Assembly (NCBI RefSeq): GCF_008929045.1
Contig: NZ_VFAH01000001.1
Location: 186,001-250,000, forward strand
DNA from: Noviherbaspirillum aerium
Lineage (GTDB): Bacteria > Pseudomonadota > Gammaproteobacteria > Burkholderiales > Burkholderiaceae_D
Direction: 5' to 3'
Length of the DNA stretch: 64,000 nt
A program made the position numbers and the translations under genes. The notes below the pieces were generated by a model. It was not told the DNA's origin, searched no databases, and saw nothing but the letters and a program-made list of their open reading frames with translations. This document shows, in pieces, positions 1 to 9,031 of the stretch; the first letter of the stretch is position 1; each line of letters opens with the position of its first letter.

Positions 1-16
1 GGATAGCGCCGTTCCG

Positions 17-1447
17 TCATGTCGGTTCGAGTGCCTCTCCTGAAGCCAGCCGCTGCGCTGTCTGCAGGGCGCGCACCATGTCGGCGAACGCGGCCGCCCT
101 GAGCTGCTCGTCCGGCACGCGCAGTACATACGAGGGATGATAGGTGGTCACGAGCCAGCGGCCTTCATGCTGCATCGGCTTGCCGAGCATGCTGTTCAAG
201 GTCACCTTGCTGGTGTGCATCAGCGACTTGAGCGCGGTGGCGCCAAGCGCGACGATGACGCTCGGCCCGATGCCGCCGATTTCCTGTTCCAGCCAGTAGT
301 TGCAGGCATTGATATGGCGCTGGTCGGGTGTCTTGTGCAAACGCCGCTTGCCGCGCGGTTCCCACCGGAAGTGCTTGACCGCATTGGTGAGATAGACCGT
401 GTCGCGCTGCAGGCCGGCCTGGGCGAAGACATCGTCGAGCAGCTTTCCCGCAGGTCCGACGAAGGCATGGCCGGCAAGATCTTCCTGGTCGCCAGGCTGC
501 TCGCCGACCAGCATGATGCGCGCGTCGGTCGGCCCGCTGCCCGGCACGCCCTGGGTCGCGCGCTCCCACAGTTCGCAGCGCCGGCACTGGTCGAGCGAAG
601 TGGGTTCGTCGCGCCTGGGCTGCGCATCGGCGGCTTCAATTGCAATGACGGCGCCGTCGCGACGGCCGACCTCGCGCGCCTGCGCAATGCGCTGCCCGCC
701 GGCGCTGGCCTTGCTGACGAGATCGGGAATCAGGCGGCTTTCCGGCAGATTTTTCCAGTAACGAACAGGCATGTGCATCTCCATGGCATCGGTGTTGAGG
801 CGCGCGGGATTGAAGGTGCTGCGATAGTAGGCCAGCCACAGGGCTTCTCCGATATCGTCGCCATGCTCGACCCGCGTGTTTCCCGGCGGCCCGAAATGCA
901 GCCGGCTGCCGTCCCAGGAAGCGTTGCCCCGGGGCGTCGCGATCAGCCACGTCGTCCTGCCCATGCGCCGGGAGAAATGTTCCGCCGCGTCATGCAGCAC
1001 GTCGTGCTCGGGTTCGAACCAGGCGACAAAGCGGGGATCGCCGGCATCCTGCGGCCGTTCGCGAAAGCGCAGGAAGGCATGCATCCTGTGTTCCTCGCGA
1101 TGGACGGTCTTGACCATCGTCTGCAAGCGCATGCCATCCTCGTCAGCAGCGGACAGCACCACCCGGTCACCCTGGCTCCAGCGCCATAGCACCCGGTAAA
1201 GAAATGCCCAGCGGTCCGGCGCGCGGTAGCAGGAGGCCGTTTTCAGCAGGCTGACCAGCTCGCGCGTTACCTGCAATGCTCCCGGCGGCGCCTGGCCTTG
1301 CTGCAGCTCTGCATCGCTGGCAAACAGGCCGGGCTCTTCTCCCTCTTCCCTCCAGTCGATTTCATGCGGCGCCTTGCCGGCAGCAATGAAATTCCGAGCT
1401 GCCTGCCGCCATTCCGCGAAGGAGGCGACTTGCGCATGTGAATTCAT
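17..1447 (-). CDS. DUF4130 / UdgX-family uracil-DNA glycosylase fusion
   Basis: A 476-residue protein predicted to bind or excise uracil in DNA. The N-terminal half (about residues 50-235) resembles the DUF4130 'probable DNA metabolism' domain. The C-terminal half (about 285-470) is a family-4-like uracil-DNA glycosylase with a CX2C pair, the loop GEQPGDQED near residue 315, and HPSYVLR near 437. KRRLH at about 367-371 matches the UdgX-specific KRRIH loop, whose His cross-links covalently to uracil-DNA in characterised UdgX; Leu replaces Ile here. I chose the ATG at 1447 because it overlaps the upstream stop as ATGA, showing translational coupling to the radical SAM gene; another ATG lies 8 codons upstream. 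The fused domains and radical SAM partner form a known repair cassette. Its substrate in vivo is inferred. Confidence 0.88.
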   Translation of the reverse strand: MNSHAQVASFAEWRQAARNFIAAGKAPHEIDWREEGEEPGLFASDAELQQGQAPPGALQVTRELVSLLKTASCYRAPDRWAFLYRVLWRWSQGDRVVLSAADEDGMRLQTMVKTVHREEHRMHAFLRFRERPQDAGDPRFVAWFEPEHDVLHDAAEHFSRRMGRTTWLIATPRGNASWDGSRLHFGPPGNTRVEHGDDIGEALWLAYYRSTFNPARLNTDAMEMHMPVRYWKNLPESRLIPDLVSKASAGGQRIAQAREVGRRDGAVIAIEAADAQPRRDEPTSLDQCRRCELWERATQGVPGSGPTDARIMLVGEQPGDQEDLAGHAFVGPAGKLLDDVFAQAGLQRDTVYLTNAVKHFRWEPRGKRRLHKTPDQRHINACNYWLEQEIGGIGPSVIVALGATALKSLMHTSKVTLNSMLGKPMQHEGRWLVTTYHPSYVLRVPDEQLRAAAFADMVRALQTAQRLASGEALEPT

Positions 1448-2676
1448 GCAGCTTCCTGCAGCGAAGGCCACAGGCCCAGCTGCTGCGGCGCATCGGCCAG
1501 CGCGCGCCGCAACGCCTCGGACGGCGCCGTGTCATTCTGCGGCCGGTAATCGGCAGTGATGATGAAAGGCTTGATCTTCTCCATGCTGCACCTCATGCGT
1601 GCCAGATCTGCATAACGGATGCGTCTGGCGCGCCGAAGTTCCACCAGGCGCTTGGCATTGCGCAGCCCGATTCCCGGCACCCGCATGATCATGCCAAGAT
1701 CGGCGCTGTTGAGATCAAGCGGAAAGTGTTCTCGGTGCATCAATGCCCAGGACAGCTTGGGATCGATATCGAGCGCAAGATTGCCGGCGGAAGGCAGCAG
1801 TTCGCCGGCATGGAAGCCATAGCCCCGCACCAGGAAATCGGCCTGGTACAGGCGATGTTCGCGCATCAGCGGCGGCGGCCTGGTCGGCAATCCGTCCGGG
1901 CTTTCGGGAATCGGGCTGAATGCGGAATAGTAGACGCGCTTGAGCTTGTAGGAGCCATACAGGGTTTCGGCCGTGGACAGGATGGTACTGTCGTCGGTCT
2001 GGTCGGCGCCCACGATCATCTGGGTGCTCTGGCCGGCCGGCGCATAGCGCGGCGCCTTCGGCTCAGCCTCCTTTTCGTCGAGCTTGCGGCGGATGGAGCC
2101 CATCGCCAGCTTGATGGTGTGCACGTTCTTTTCCGGAGCCAGGCGCTCGATGCCCTCGGCGGTCGGCAATTCGATGTTGACGCTCAGGCGGTCGGCATAC
2201 AGTCCGGCCTCGGCGATGAGTTCCGGCGCCGCGTCCGGAATGGTCTTGAGATGAATGTATCCGCGGAACTGATGTTCGGTGCGAAGCTTTTTTGCGATCA
2301 GCACCAGCTGCTCCATCGTGTAATCGGCGGAGCGGATGATGCCGGAACTCAGGAAGAGTCCGTCGATATAGTTGCGCAGGTAGAAATCGGTGGTCAGCTT
2401 GACCACTTCGTCGACGGAAAAGCGTGCGCGGGGCACATTGCTGCTGCGCCGGTTGATGCAATACTGGCAATCGTAGATGCAAAAATTGGTCAGAAGAATT
2501 TTCAGCAGGGAGACACAGCGGCCGTCTGGCGTATAGCTGTGACAAATTCCCATGCCGGTCGTGGCACCAAGGCCGTCCTTGCCTTCGGACGAACGCTTGG
2601 GCGCGCCGCTGCTTGCGCATGAAGCATCATACTTCGCTGCATCGGCAAGAATCTCAAGCTTGTCGGTCAGTTCCAT
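1444..2676 (-). CDS. Putative DNA modification/repair radical SAM protein
   Basis: A 410-residue radical SAM protein of the type paired with DUF4130/UdgX proteins. The SAM-cluster motif is CIYDCQYC at residues 66-73 (CX3CX2C). A helix-hairpin-helix-like segment near the C-terminus (VPGIGLRNAKRL) suggests DNA contact. It is the first gene of a two-gene operon: its TGA overlaps the ATG of the UdgX fusion by four bases. A LexA-type box lies about 10 bp upstream of the start, so SOS control is likely. The reaction it catalyses is not known for the family; a role in DNA damage processing is inferred from partner and regulation. Confidence 0.88.
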   Translation of the reverse strand: MELTDKLEILADAAKYDASCASSGAPKRSSEGKDGLGATTGMGICHSYTPDGRCVSLLKILLTNFCIYDCQYCINRRSSNVPRARFSVDEVVKLTTDFYLRNYIDGLFLSSGIIRSADYTMEQLVLIAKKLRTEHQFRGYIHLKTIPDAAPELIAEAGLYADRLSVNIELPTAEGIERLAPEKNVHTIKLAMGSIRRKLDEKEAEPKAPRYAPAGQSTQMIVGADQTDDSTILSTAETLYGSYKLKRVYYSAFSPIPESPDGLPTRPPPLMREHRLYQADFLVRGYGFHAGELLPSAGNLALDIDPKLSWALMHREHFPLDLNSADLGMIMRVPGIGLRNAKRLVELRRARRIRYADLARMRCSMEKIKPFIITADYRPQNDTAPSEALRRALADAPQQLGLWPSLQEAA

Positions 2677-2686
2677 TGCAATCCAA

Positions 2687-2706
2687 TACTGTCTGCATAT
2701 ACAGCA
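2687..2706 (-). promoter_or_regulatory. LexA-type SOS box
   Basis: The sequence contains CTGT, eight bases, ACAG (2689-2704) inside TACTGT...ACAGCA, matching the CTGT-N8-ACAG LexA consensus of Gram-negative bacteria. It sits immediately upstream of the radical SAM/UdgX operon start, where repressor would block initiation. Confidence 0.75.
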
Positions 2707-2920
2707 TTTTACGCCAGAAGGAATCGGTTTGCCTTAGACAATTCGGCTGATTAACGCAGTTACCACAGCTTTTTACGGTACCTGGCCTGTTGCAGAAATG
2801 CATTGGCGAATGCCGGCTTTTGTATCGGACTTGAACTGATTTGCTTCACGTCAAAAGTATGGACGGCCGGGGTCTTACACTGCGCCTAGACCAGTTTGGT
2901 GAATGCAATCGGAGACCATG

Positions 2921-3109
2921 ATGACCCGCCCTGAAAACCTGTTTGAACAAGCCAGCTACGACCTGAACAAGTTCAGGGAAAGGCGGATCGCGGAGCGTCG
3001 CTCGGTTCCGCGGGACACGATGGACCGCAGAGCAAGCCGCAGCGACGGCATGAATGGAGGGAGAAGCCTCGGAGAACTGCCGCAGGGTGAGAAGGACGAT
3101 GGCAGCTAA
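2921..3109 (+). CDS. Small Arg-rich hypothetical protein
   Basis: A 62-residue, highly charged protein with an Arg/Glu-rich centre (KFRERRIAERRS). No family recognised and no signal peptide. GGAG at 2911-2914 favours the ATG at 2921 (6 nt spacing) over those at 2903 and 2918. It stands alone between the SOS operon promoter and a convergent HTH gene. Composition matches the neighbourhood, so it may be real, but conservation cannot be judged here. Confidence 0.5.
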   Translation: MTRPENLFEQASYDLNKFRERRIAERRSVPRDTMDRRASRSDGMNGGRSLGELPQGEKDDGS

Positions 3110-3156
3110 CGCGGAACCCGGGCGGCGGCCCGAGTCAGGCCGCCGCTCCGCCGGAT

Positions 3157-3525
3157 TTACATGGCGCTGGCGCCAACTCCATGAGGCATTTCGCGATGCA
3201 TTGTTTCGCGAAACGAAGGCATCTTGGGCGCACGGCGGCTCTTGACTTGTGGATCCATGCCGCCAAGCCAGTACTTGGATTGGGTATCGCCCATCATGTC
3301 GCGCAGATCGCGGATGCTGATTTCAGTCAGTTCATGCGCTGTCAGCAACATGTCGGAATTGACCGCCACCTGCTTGTGGCGCACCTTGCTGATAGTCGAA
3401 GGCGGAACGTCCAGCGCACGAGCCAATGCGGCGTCACTCTTGGCACCCAGAACCTCCATCAAGGTGTCGAGCAGATGGTTGGGTGTATAGCCTTCCTGTC
3501 CTACCAGCGGTGATTTTTTTCTCAT
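3157..3525 (-). CDS. Helix-turn-helix (XRE-like) DNA-binding protein
   Basis: A 122-residue protein. Residues about 32-50 (AALARALDVPPSTISKVR) read as a Cro/CI-like helix-turn-helix, followed by a second helical segment (LTEISIRDLRDMMGD) and a basic tail. A strong ribosome site (GAGGAGGAAG) precedes the ATG at 3525. It is monocistronic and divergent from the gene at 3762. Probably a small transcriptional regulator; target unknown. Confidence 0.7.
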   Translation of the reverse strand: MRKKSPLVGQEGYTPNHLLDTLMEVLGAKSDAALARALDVPPSTISKVRHKQVAVNSDMLLTAHELTEISIRDLRDMMGDTQSKYWLGGMDPQVKSRRAPKMPSFRETMHREMPHGVGASAM

Positions 3526-3761
3526 GCTTCCTCCTCAATAACGATGAGCAATTTTGCCTTGACGAAACATGAATGGGTGGGAAACACAGCCGACTCTTGA
3601 TTTTGCGCAAGCCCGCCCGAGAGGCCGAAGGAACCGCGTTACATCTGGTTCAACTGATAACAAATCCTTACAAACTTCGGGTCAACTCGCTTCAGGAAGG
3701 AGTCGTTTGTGGACGTGTACCACCCCTTTCAATATCTCTTAGCGAGAAAGCGAGACACGAT

Positions 3762-4079
3762 ATGAAGACTCTGATTGCCACCCTGATCGCAGGCCTGTTT
3801 GCCGCTTCCGCCTTTGCACAAACTGCTACCGCGCCGGCCGGCAGCACCACGACAACGACGACGGCACCGGCTGCCAAATCCGACGCCAAGGTAGTCAAGG
3901 ACGATGCGAAGGCAGCGGAAAAGAGCGCGAAGGCCGATGCCAAGGCAGAGGAAAAGGTAGCCAAGGCGAATGCCGACGCCGACAAGAAAAAGGCCAAGGC
4001 AGACAAGAAAGCGAAGAAGGAAGTCGCCGAGGCGAAGAAGGACGCTGCCGAAGACAAGGCTGACGCAGCAAAGAAATAA
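3762..4079 (+). CDS. Secreted Lys/Ala-rich low-complexity protein
   Basis: A 105-residue protein with a clear signal peptide (about residues 1-20, cleavage after ASAFA) and a mature part made of Thr/Pro-rich linker then alternating Ala, Lys, Asp and Glu (KADAKAEEKVAKANADADKK), probably a long charged helix. I chose the ATG at 3762 because it creates the signal peptide; an upstream in-frame start gives a longer, unlikely leader. It resembles TolA- or histone-H1-like low-complexity envelope proteins only in composition. Followed by a strong terminator. Function unknown. Confidence 0.72.
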   Translation: MKTLIATLIAGLFAASAFAQTATAPAGSTTTTTTAPAAKSDAKVVKDDAKAAEKSAKADAKAEEKVAKANADADKKKAKADKKAKKEVAEAKKDAAEDKADAAKK

Positions 4080-4109
4080 GAAGCTTCACACGCGTTTGAG
4101 CCGCACCCA

Positions 4110-4137
4110 GGCAGGCCCGTCAGGGCCTGCCTTTTTT
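4110..4137 (+). terminator. Rho-independent terminator
   Basis: A perfect 9-bp stem (GGCAGGCCC / GGGCCTGCC) with a GTCA loop followed by six T residues, 30 bp after the stop of the Lys/Ala-rich gene. Confidence 0.9.
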
Positions 4138-4322
4138 ATGGCCGATCCCATTGCTTCGGCACCGGTATCGATATCGGCCCGAACGACTCCTCCCGGGCGA
4201 AATGCCAGTTCATGCGCGCCACGGCAACGGGCCTGATCAACAACGCGCGGCCAGCCCTGCAATGCCTGCGGCGCCTTCGCGCTCCCGAGTAAAGTGTGAA
4301 CAGGCCCTACCAATCCCGCGCA

Positions 4323-6557
4323 TCAGGCAATAGCCGTCACCTCCACGGCAACGCCGCTCAGGACGGCGTTGCCGGACAGGGGGTCGCGCCGGCTCTCGTC
4401 GAGCACCGCATTGAGATTGCTGCCGGGCCGTTCCGCCGCCACCGCCATGCGGGTGCCTGGCATGTCATGTCCCCAGCCGTGAGGCAGGCTGAGCACGCCC
4501 GGCATCATGTCCTCGCTGAATTCCACCACGGCTTCGATCGTGCGCCCGCCACTGCCGATGCGCACCTTGCCGCCGTCGCGCAGGCCGAACTTTTGCGCAT
4601 CTTGCGGATGGATCAGCGCGGTGCAGCGGTAAGGTCCCTTCGCCAGCATCGGCAGGTTATGCATCCAGCTGTTGCACGAGCGTACCTGGCGCCGCCCGAT
4701 GATGACCAGCGGCGGCACGGCTTGAGCGAGCGCTCCGCGTACCCGGCTCAAGTCTTCGAGCAGTATCTCCGGCGCCAGCTCGACCTTGCCGGACGGCGTA
4801 CGCAGCATTTCCGGAATGCGCGGCTGCAAGGGTCCCAGGTCGATGCCTGCCGGAGCAGCCTTGAGTTTTTGCAGGTTGATGCCGCCGGGATTTCGCCCGA
4901 ACTGGTCGCCGTACGGCCCCATGCGCAGTGCGAGGTCGATCTGCCGTTCGGGGCCGTTCAGATGCGACAGGGCGGAGATCACGGCATCCGCATGCTCGCC
5001 GGCGAGGCGCCGCACATCCTCCGCAAACAAGGCATCGTCCATCGCATGCACATCAGCGCCGGCGCCCCGGCCTTGCGCAATCGCGGCCAGGCGCAGCAGG
5101 ATCTGCCATTCCGGCGGGTGACTTGGATCGCGCTGCAGCACCGGCTCGCTGTACCGGGCATGGTTGCGATAGCTGAACTGCGGGAACGCCATGTCGTAAT
5201 GCAGGTCTTCCAGCGGCGACAGGCCCGGCAGGATGACGTCCGCGTGACGCGTCGTCTCGTTGAGGTAGATATCGACGCTGACCATGAATTCCAGGCTGTC
5301 GAGCGCGGCGGAAAGCCGCCCGCCGTTGGGCGCCGACAGCACCGGATTGCCGGCGATGGTGATGAGCGCCCTGACCTGCCCTTCTCCCGGCGTCTCGATT
5401 TCTTCGGCGAGACAGACAATCGGAAACTCGCCCATGACTTCCGGCGCACCGGAAACGCGGCTCTTGCGGCGGCCGGTAGTCACTCCCTTGCCGATGCCAG
5501 GCTTGCCCATGGTGTTGGCGGCGAAGGCGGGCGCTTTCGCAAACATGGCGCCGCCTTCCTGGTCGAGATGGCCGGTGAGCGCATTCAGGACGTCGATGAG
5601 CCAGCTGCACAGCGTGCCGTATTCCTGGGTGCAGGTGCCCATGCGGCCGTACACGGCGGCACGCTCGGTGGCTGCGAGGCGGCGCGCCAGCGCCCGGATG
5701 GTTGCCGCATCGATTCCGCAGCGCGGCGCCATCAGCTCGGGCGTGAAATCCTGCACCGCCGAACGAACGGCTTCGACACCATTGAGGTGATCCGCGATGC
5801 GGCCGAGGCGTACCAGTTGCTCGTCGAACAGCGCATGCACCATGCCCAGCAGCAGGAAGACATCGGTGCCGGGACGGATGAAATGATGTTCGTCGGCCGC
5901 TGCGGCGGTTTCGGTGCGGCGCGGATCGATCACCGCAATGCGCCCGCCGCGTGCGCGCATTGCCTTGGCCTTGCCGCGGTAATCCGGCACCGTCCACAGG
6001 CTGCCGTTGGACACGATGGGATTGGCGCCGATGATCAGCAGGAACTCGGTGCGCTCGATATCGGGCACTGGAAACGACAGCCAATTCCCGAACATCAGTC
6101 CGCATGACAATTGCTTGGGCATCTGGTCGAGCGTGGACGCGGAAAAGAAATTGCGGGAGCCGAGCGCCTTGCCCAGCCGCGAGAAGTACATCAGCAGGCC
6201 GATCTTGTGGGCGGAAGGATTGCCGATCACGCTGGCGACGGCGTCATTGCCGTGGGCCTGCATGATGGGCGGCAGCCGCCGCGCGATTTCATCGAAGGCG
6301 TCTTCCCAGCTGGCTTGCACGAAGCGGCCGTCACGCTTGATCAGCGGCGTGCGCAGCCGATCCGGATCATCATGCAAGTCTTTCAGCGAGGCGCCTTTCG
6401 GACAGATGTAGCCGCGGCTGAAAACATCTTCCGCGTGGCCGCGGATGCCGATGACCTGGTTGTCCCGGACGCGCAGTTCCAGGCCGCAGCAGGCCTCGCA
6501 GAGCGGGCAGATGCGGTGGGCAATAGTTTCGGTGGATGCAATGTTGTGGCTTGGCAT
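4323..6557 (-). CDS. Molybdopterin-dependent oxidoreductase (DMSO reductase/formate dehydrogenase superfamily)
   Basis: A 744-residue catalytic subunit. The N-terminal 4Fe-4S ligands are C17, C20, C24 and C52 (CPLCEACCG ... ICPKG), followed by the bis-MGD binding core and a C-terminal molydopterin-dinucleotide domain. No Tat or Sec signal is present, so it is probably cytoplasmic. There is no adjacent electron-transfer subunit, unusual for the superfamily but typical of soluble single-gene members. The metal ligand cannot be assigned safely: the usual CHSPT-type site is not conserved. A good AGGAGA ribosome site precedes the ATG. It would depend on the MobA/MoeA genes further along the window. 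Substrate unknown. Confidence 0.85.
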   Translation of the reverse strand: MPSHNIASTETIAHRICPLCEACCGLELRVRDNQVIGIRGHAEDVFSRGYICPKGASLKDLHDDPDRLRTPLIKRDGRFVQASWEDAFDEIARRLPPIMQAHGNDAVASVIGNPSAHKIGLLMYFSRLGKALGSRNFFSASTLDQMPKQLSCGLMFGNWLSFPVPDIERTEFLLIIGANPIVSNGSLWTVPDYRGKAKAMRARGGRIAVIDPRRTETAAAADEHHFIRPGTDVFLLLGMVHALFDEQLVRLGRIADHLNGVEAVRSAVQDFTPELMAPRCGIDAATIRALARRLAATERAAVYGRMGTCTQEYGTLCSWLIDVLNALTGHLDQEGGAMFAKAPAFAANTMGKPGIGKGVTTGRRKSRVSGAPEVMGEFPIVCLAEEIETPGEGQVRALITIAGNPVLSAPNGGRLSAALDSLEFMVSVDIYLNETTRHADVILPGLSPLEDLHYDMAFPQFSYRNHARYSEPVLQRDPSHPPEWQILLRLAAIAQGRGAGADVHAMDDALFAEDVRRLAGEHADAVISALSHLNGPERQIDLALRMGPYGDQFGRNPGGINLQKLKAAPAGIDLGPLQPRIPEMLRTPSGKVELAPEILLEDLSRVRGALAQAVPPLVIIGRRQVRSCNSWMHNLPMLAKGPYRCTALIHPQDAQKFGLRDGGKVRIGSGGRTIEAVVEFSEDMMPGVLSLPHGWGHDMPGTRMAVAAERPGSNLNAVLDESRRDPLSGNAVLSGVAVEVTAIA

Positions 6558-6697
6558 GCTTGTCTCCTGGCTGGATGTTTTTTATTGTCGGACCATTATG
6601 CGGCAGGCGCGATTACCTTGCAGGTTATCCGTGGCGGATTCTGCCGAATGCCGGCTGCGGCGCGGCGAAGAACTTTCGGTGCGCGCTTTCACTCTAC

Positions 6698-6714
6698 GTT
6701 GACGCAACGTCAAC
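6698..6714. promoter_or_regulatory. Candidate operator palindrome
   Basis: A perfect inverted repeat with 7-bp arms and 3-bp centre (GTTGACG CAA CGTCAAC), 50 bp upstream of the DJ-1/PfpI gene and about 140 bp upstream of the divergent oxidoreductase. The form suits a dimeric regulator; which one is unknown. Confidence 0.4.
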
Positions 6715-6764
6715 TTGAGTTAGTCACTCAACCGCATTCAATTCAAGAGAGAAAGACCGGGCCA

Positions 6765-7451
6765 ATGGATATATTAATGGTATTAACTTCGCATGACCAA
6801 TTGGGAAATACCGGCAAGAAAACCGGCTTCTGGCTGGAAGAATTTGCCGCTCCCTATTACGTGTTCAAGGATGCAGGCGCCAGGGTCACCCTGGCCTCTC
6901 CCAAGGGCGGGCAGCCGCCGCTCGATCCGAAAAGCGACGAGCCGGATGCGCAGACGCCGGCCACCGAGCGCTTCAGGAAAGATCCCGAGGCGCAACAGGC
7001 GCTGGCTGATACGGTGCTGCTCTCAAGCGTATCGCACGAGGAATTCGACGCCGTTTTCTATCCCGGCGGCCATGGCCCGTTATGGGACCTGTCGGAAGAC
7101 CAGGATTCGCTGACCATGATCCAGAGCATGCATGCGGCCGGCAAGCCGGTGGCCGCGGTCTGCCATGCGCCGGGCGTATTCCGCCATGCCAAGCTGCACA
7201 ACGGGCGGCCGCTGGTGGAAGGCAAGCGCGTCACCGGTTTTACCAACACCGAGGAAGAGGCGGTGCAGCTGACCAAGATCGTGCCCTTCCTGGTGGAAGA
7301 CTCGCTGAAGCGAAGCGGCGGGAATTTTTCGCGCGGCCCGGACTGGGCTTCCTACGTGCAGGTCGACGGTACGATCGTCACCGGCCAGAATCCCGCCTCG
7401 TCCGAGGCAGCCGCGCAGGAAGTGCTCAATCTGCTGAAGAAGGGCACGTAG
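6765..7451 (+). CDS. DJ-1/PfpI family protein (type 1 glutamine amidotransferase domain)
   Basis: A 228-residue Hsp31-like member of the DJ-1 superfamily, likely a glyoxalase III/deglycase-type or stress protein. The nucleophile elbow AVCHAPGVF holds the conserved Cys, and KTGFWLEEFAAPYY near the N-terminus matches the family's substrate-pocket helix. The ATG at 6765 was chosen because the conserved fold begins directly there (MDILMVLTSHD); a longer in-frame reading adds only low-complexity sequence. It is one of three DJ-1-fold proteins in this window. Activity is inferred from family only. Confidence 0.85.
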   Translation: MDILMVLTSHDQLGNTGKKTGFWLEEFAAPYYVFKDAGARVTLASPKGGQPPLDPKSDEPDAQTPATERFRKDPEAQQALADTVLLSSVSHEEFDAVFYPGGHGPLWDLSEDQDSLTMIQSMHAAGKPVAAVCHAPGVFRHAKLHNGRPLVEGKRVTGFTNTEEEAVQLTKIVPFLVEDSLKRSGGNFSRGPDWASYVQVDGTIVTGQNPASSEAAAQEVLNLLKKGT

Positions 7452-7492
7452 CAGGCTCCGATGTCATTAAGACACTAAGCAAGACACTTAAG

Positions 7493-7521
7493 GCCTGCGT
7501 CCGCAGCCACCGGGCGCAGGC
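7493..7521. other. Hairpin between convergent genes
   Basis: GCCTGCG and CGCAGGC form a 7-bp stem with a 15-nt loop in the gap between the convergent DJ-1 and cheY genes. There is no T tract, so terminator function is only possible. Confidence 0.35.
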
Positions 7522-7556
7522 AGGCTGTTTCCCTACCGGGAAGACCCGCTTTCGCT

Positions 7557-7955
7557 TCAAGCGGCCAGCTTGTGCTTGACCAGGATCTTGTCCACCTTTT
7601 CCTTCAGCGTCGCCGCATTGAACGGCTTGACGATATAGCCGTCGGCGCCCGCCTGGGCGGCGGCGATGATGTTCTCCTTCTTGGCCTCCGCGGTCACCAT
7701 CAGCACCGGCAGGTGCTTGAAATCGGGCGTATCGCGGATACGCTGCAGCAGGGTCAGCCCATCCATGACCGGCATGTTCCAGTCCGTCACCACAAAATCG
7801 ACAGGCACGCCTGACGAACGCAGGCAGTGCAATGCCTTTTCGCCGTCTTCGGCTTCGGATATCTTGGTAAAACCGATTTCGCGCAACAGGTTGGAAACGA
7901 TGCGGCGCATCGTGGAAAAGTCGTCAACAACGAGAACGTGAATGTGAGAAGACAT
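7557..7955 (-). CDS. cheY: CheY-like chemotaxis response regulator
   Basis: A 132-residue single receiver domain. It shows the acidic pair ([12 protein letters not shown]), the phosphoacceptor Asp in [11 protein letters not shown], the switch Thr in VTAEA and the conserved Lys in VKPF, all typical of CheY. The start [12 protein letters not shown] was preferred over one 8 codons upstream. No che, mot or fli gene is adjacent, so this is an isolated copy; it could be the main CheY or an accessory receiver serving another pathway. Confidence 0.88.
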   Translation of the reverse strand: MSSHIHVLVVDDFSTMRRIVSNLLREIGFTKISEAEDGEKALHCLRSSGVPVDFVVTDWNMPVMDGLTLLQRIRDTPDFKHLPVLMVTAEAKKENIIAAAQAGADGYIVKPFNAATLKEKVDKILVKHKLAA

Positions 7956-8170
7956 GCAATAGAGTTGGTTGTGAAGCAAGGATGAAACGACTGAGAAGAC
8001 TTTGGGTGCAAAAAGTTCCAGGCGGATACACCATCGTTGCCGCAGGCTGCCCTCGAAAAATTCCGGCCTCCGATTTTGCTATCATGGCGCCCTGCACGGC
8101 GGACAAGATTTCAGCGCCGCCAACGCGACTATCCCCAATAACAACCATATTTTCGAAACGACCCGCTCTC

Positions 8171-9031
8171 ATGAAATCACTGCTCCGCTTTGCCTTCGCC
8201 ATCAGCGCATTGCTGGCCGCCGCCGGCGTCCATGCGCAAAACGCGCAAAACGTATTGCGTGTTTCCGCCATACCCGACGAGGCGCCCACTGAACTTCAGC
8301 GCAAGTTCAAGCCGCTAGGCAGCTACCTGGAGCAGAAGACCGGCATGAAGGTGGAGTTCGTACCCGTCACCGACTATGCTGCATCGGTCGAGGGGCTGAT
8401 CAACAACAAGCTCGACATGGTGTGGTTCGGCGGCTTTACTTTTGTCCAGGCCAAGGTGCGCAGCGGCGGCAAGGTGATTCCGCTGGTGCAGCGCGAAGAG
8501 GACGAGAAGTTCAAATCGGTCTTCATCTCCACCGACAAGACGATCGGCAAGCTCGAAGACCTCAAGGGCAAGACCTTTGCATTCGGCTCGGAATCATCGA
8601 CATCCGGCCACCTGATGCCGCGCTTTTACCTGCTTGGGGCCAACGTCAATCCGGATGTCGACATGAAGCGCGTCGCCTTCTCCGGCGCCCATGACGCCAC
8701 GGTCGCCGCGGTGGCCGGCGGCAAGGTCGATGCCGGGGCGCTCAACATCTCGGTCTGGGAAAAGCTGGTATCGCAGAACAAGGTCGACACCAGCAAGCTG
8801 CGGGTGTTCTACACCACCCCGGGCTATTTCGATTACAACTGGACCGTGCGTTCGGACATGAATCCCGAACTGCGCAAGAAGCTCACCGATGCCTTTCTCG
8901 CACTGAACAGCAATGATGCGCAGGGCAAGGAAATTCTCGAGCTGCAGCGGGCCACGCGCTTCATTCCGACCAAGGCAGAAAACTATGCGTCGATCGAGAA
9001 GGCGGCGCAGCAAGCGGGATTGCTGAAGTAA
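8171..9031 (+). CDS. Phosphonate/selenate-type ABC transporter substrate-binding protein
   Basis: A 286-residue periplasmic binding protein of the PhnD family, with a signal peptide (cleavage after GVHAQ, about residue 22). The N-terminal mature region (VLRVSAIPDEAPTEL) and FGSESSTSGHLMPRFYL agree with the subfamily named putative selenate ABC binding proteins; phosphite or phosphonate are alternatives. Its TAA overlaps the ATG of the ATPase gene, marking a four-gene operon (binding protein, ATPase, two permeases). No selenium-utilisation gene (selA, selB, selD) is seen nearby, so substrate is uncertain. Confidence 0.83.
   Translation: MKSLLRFAFAISALLAAAGVHAQNAQNVLRVSAIPDEAPTELQRKFKPLGSYLEQKTGMKVEFVPVTDYAASVEGLINNKLDMVWFGGFTFVQAKVRSGGKVIPLVQREEDEKFKSVFISTDKTIGKLEDLKGKTFAFGSESSTSGHLMPRFYLLGANVNPDVDMKRVAFSGAHDATVAAVAGGKVDAGALNISVWEKLVSQNKVDTSKLRVFYTTPGYFDYNWTVRSDMNPELRKKLTDAFLALNSNDAQGKEILELQRATRFIPTKAENYASIEKAAQQAGLLK

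Noticed and set aside
4296-6107. A 603-codon open frame on the plus strand opposite the molybdopterin oxidoreductase
   Set aside because: It is the antisense of a clear family gene, has Arg/His/Gln-rich composition typical of GC-rich antisense frames, and no ribosome site.
4323-6557. Possible selenocysteine use by the molybdopterin oxidoreductase or FdhA
   Set aside because: Neither frame contains an internal TGA, and FdhA has Cys at the metal-ligand position.
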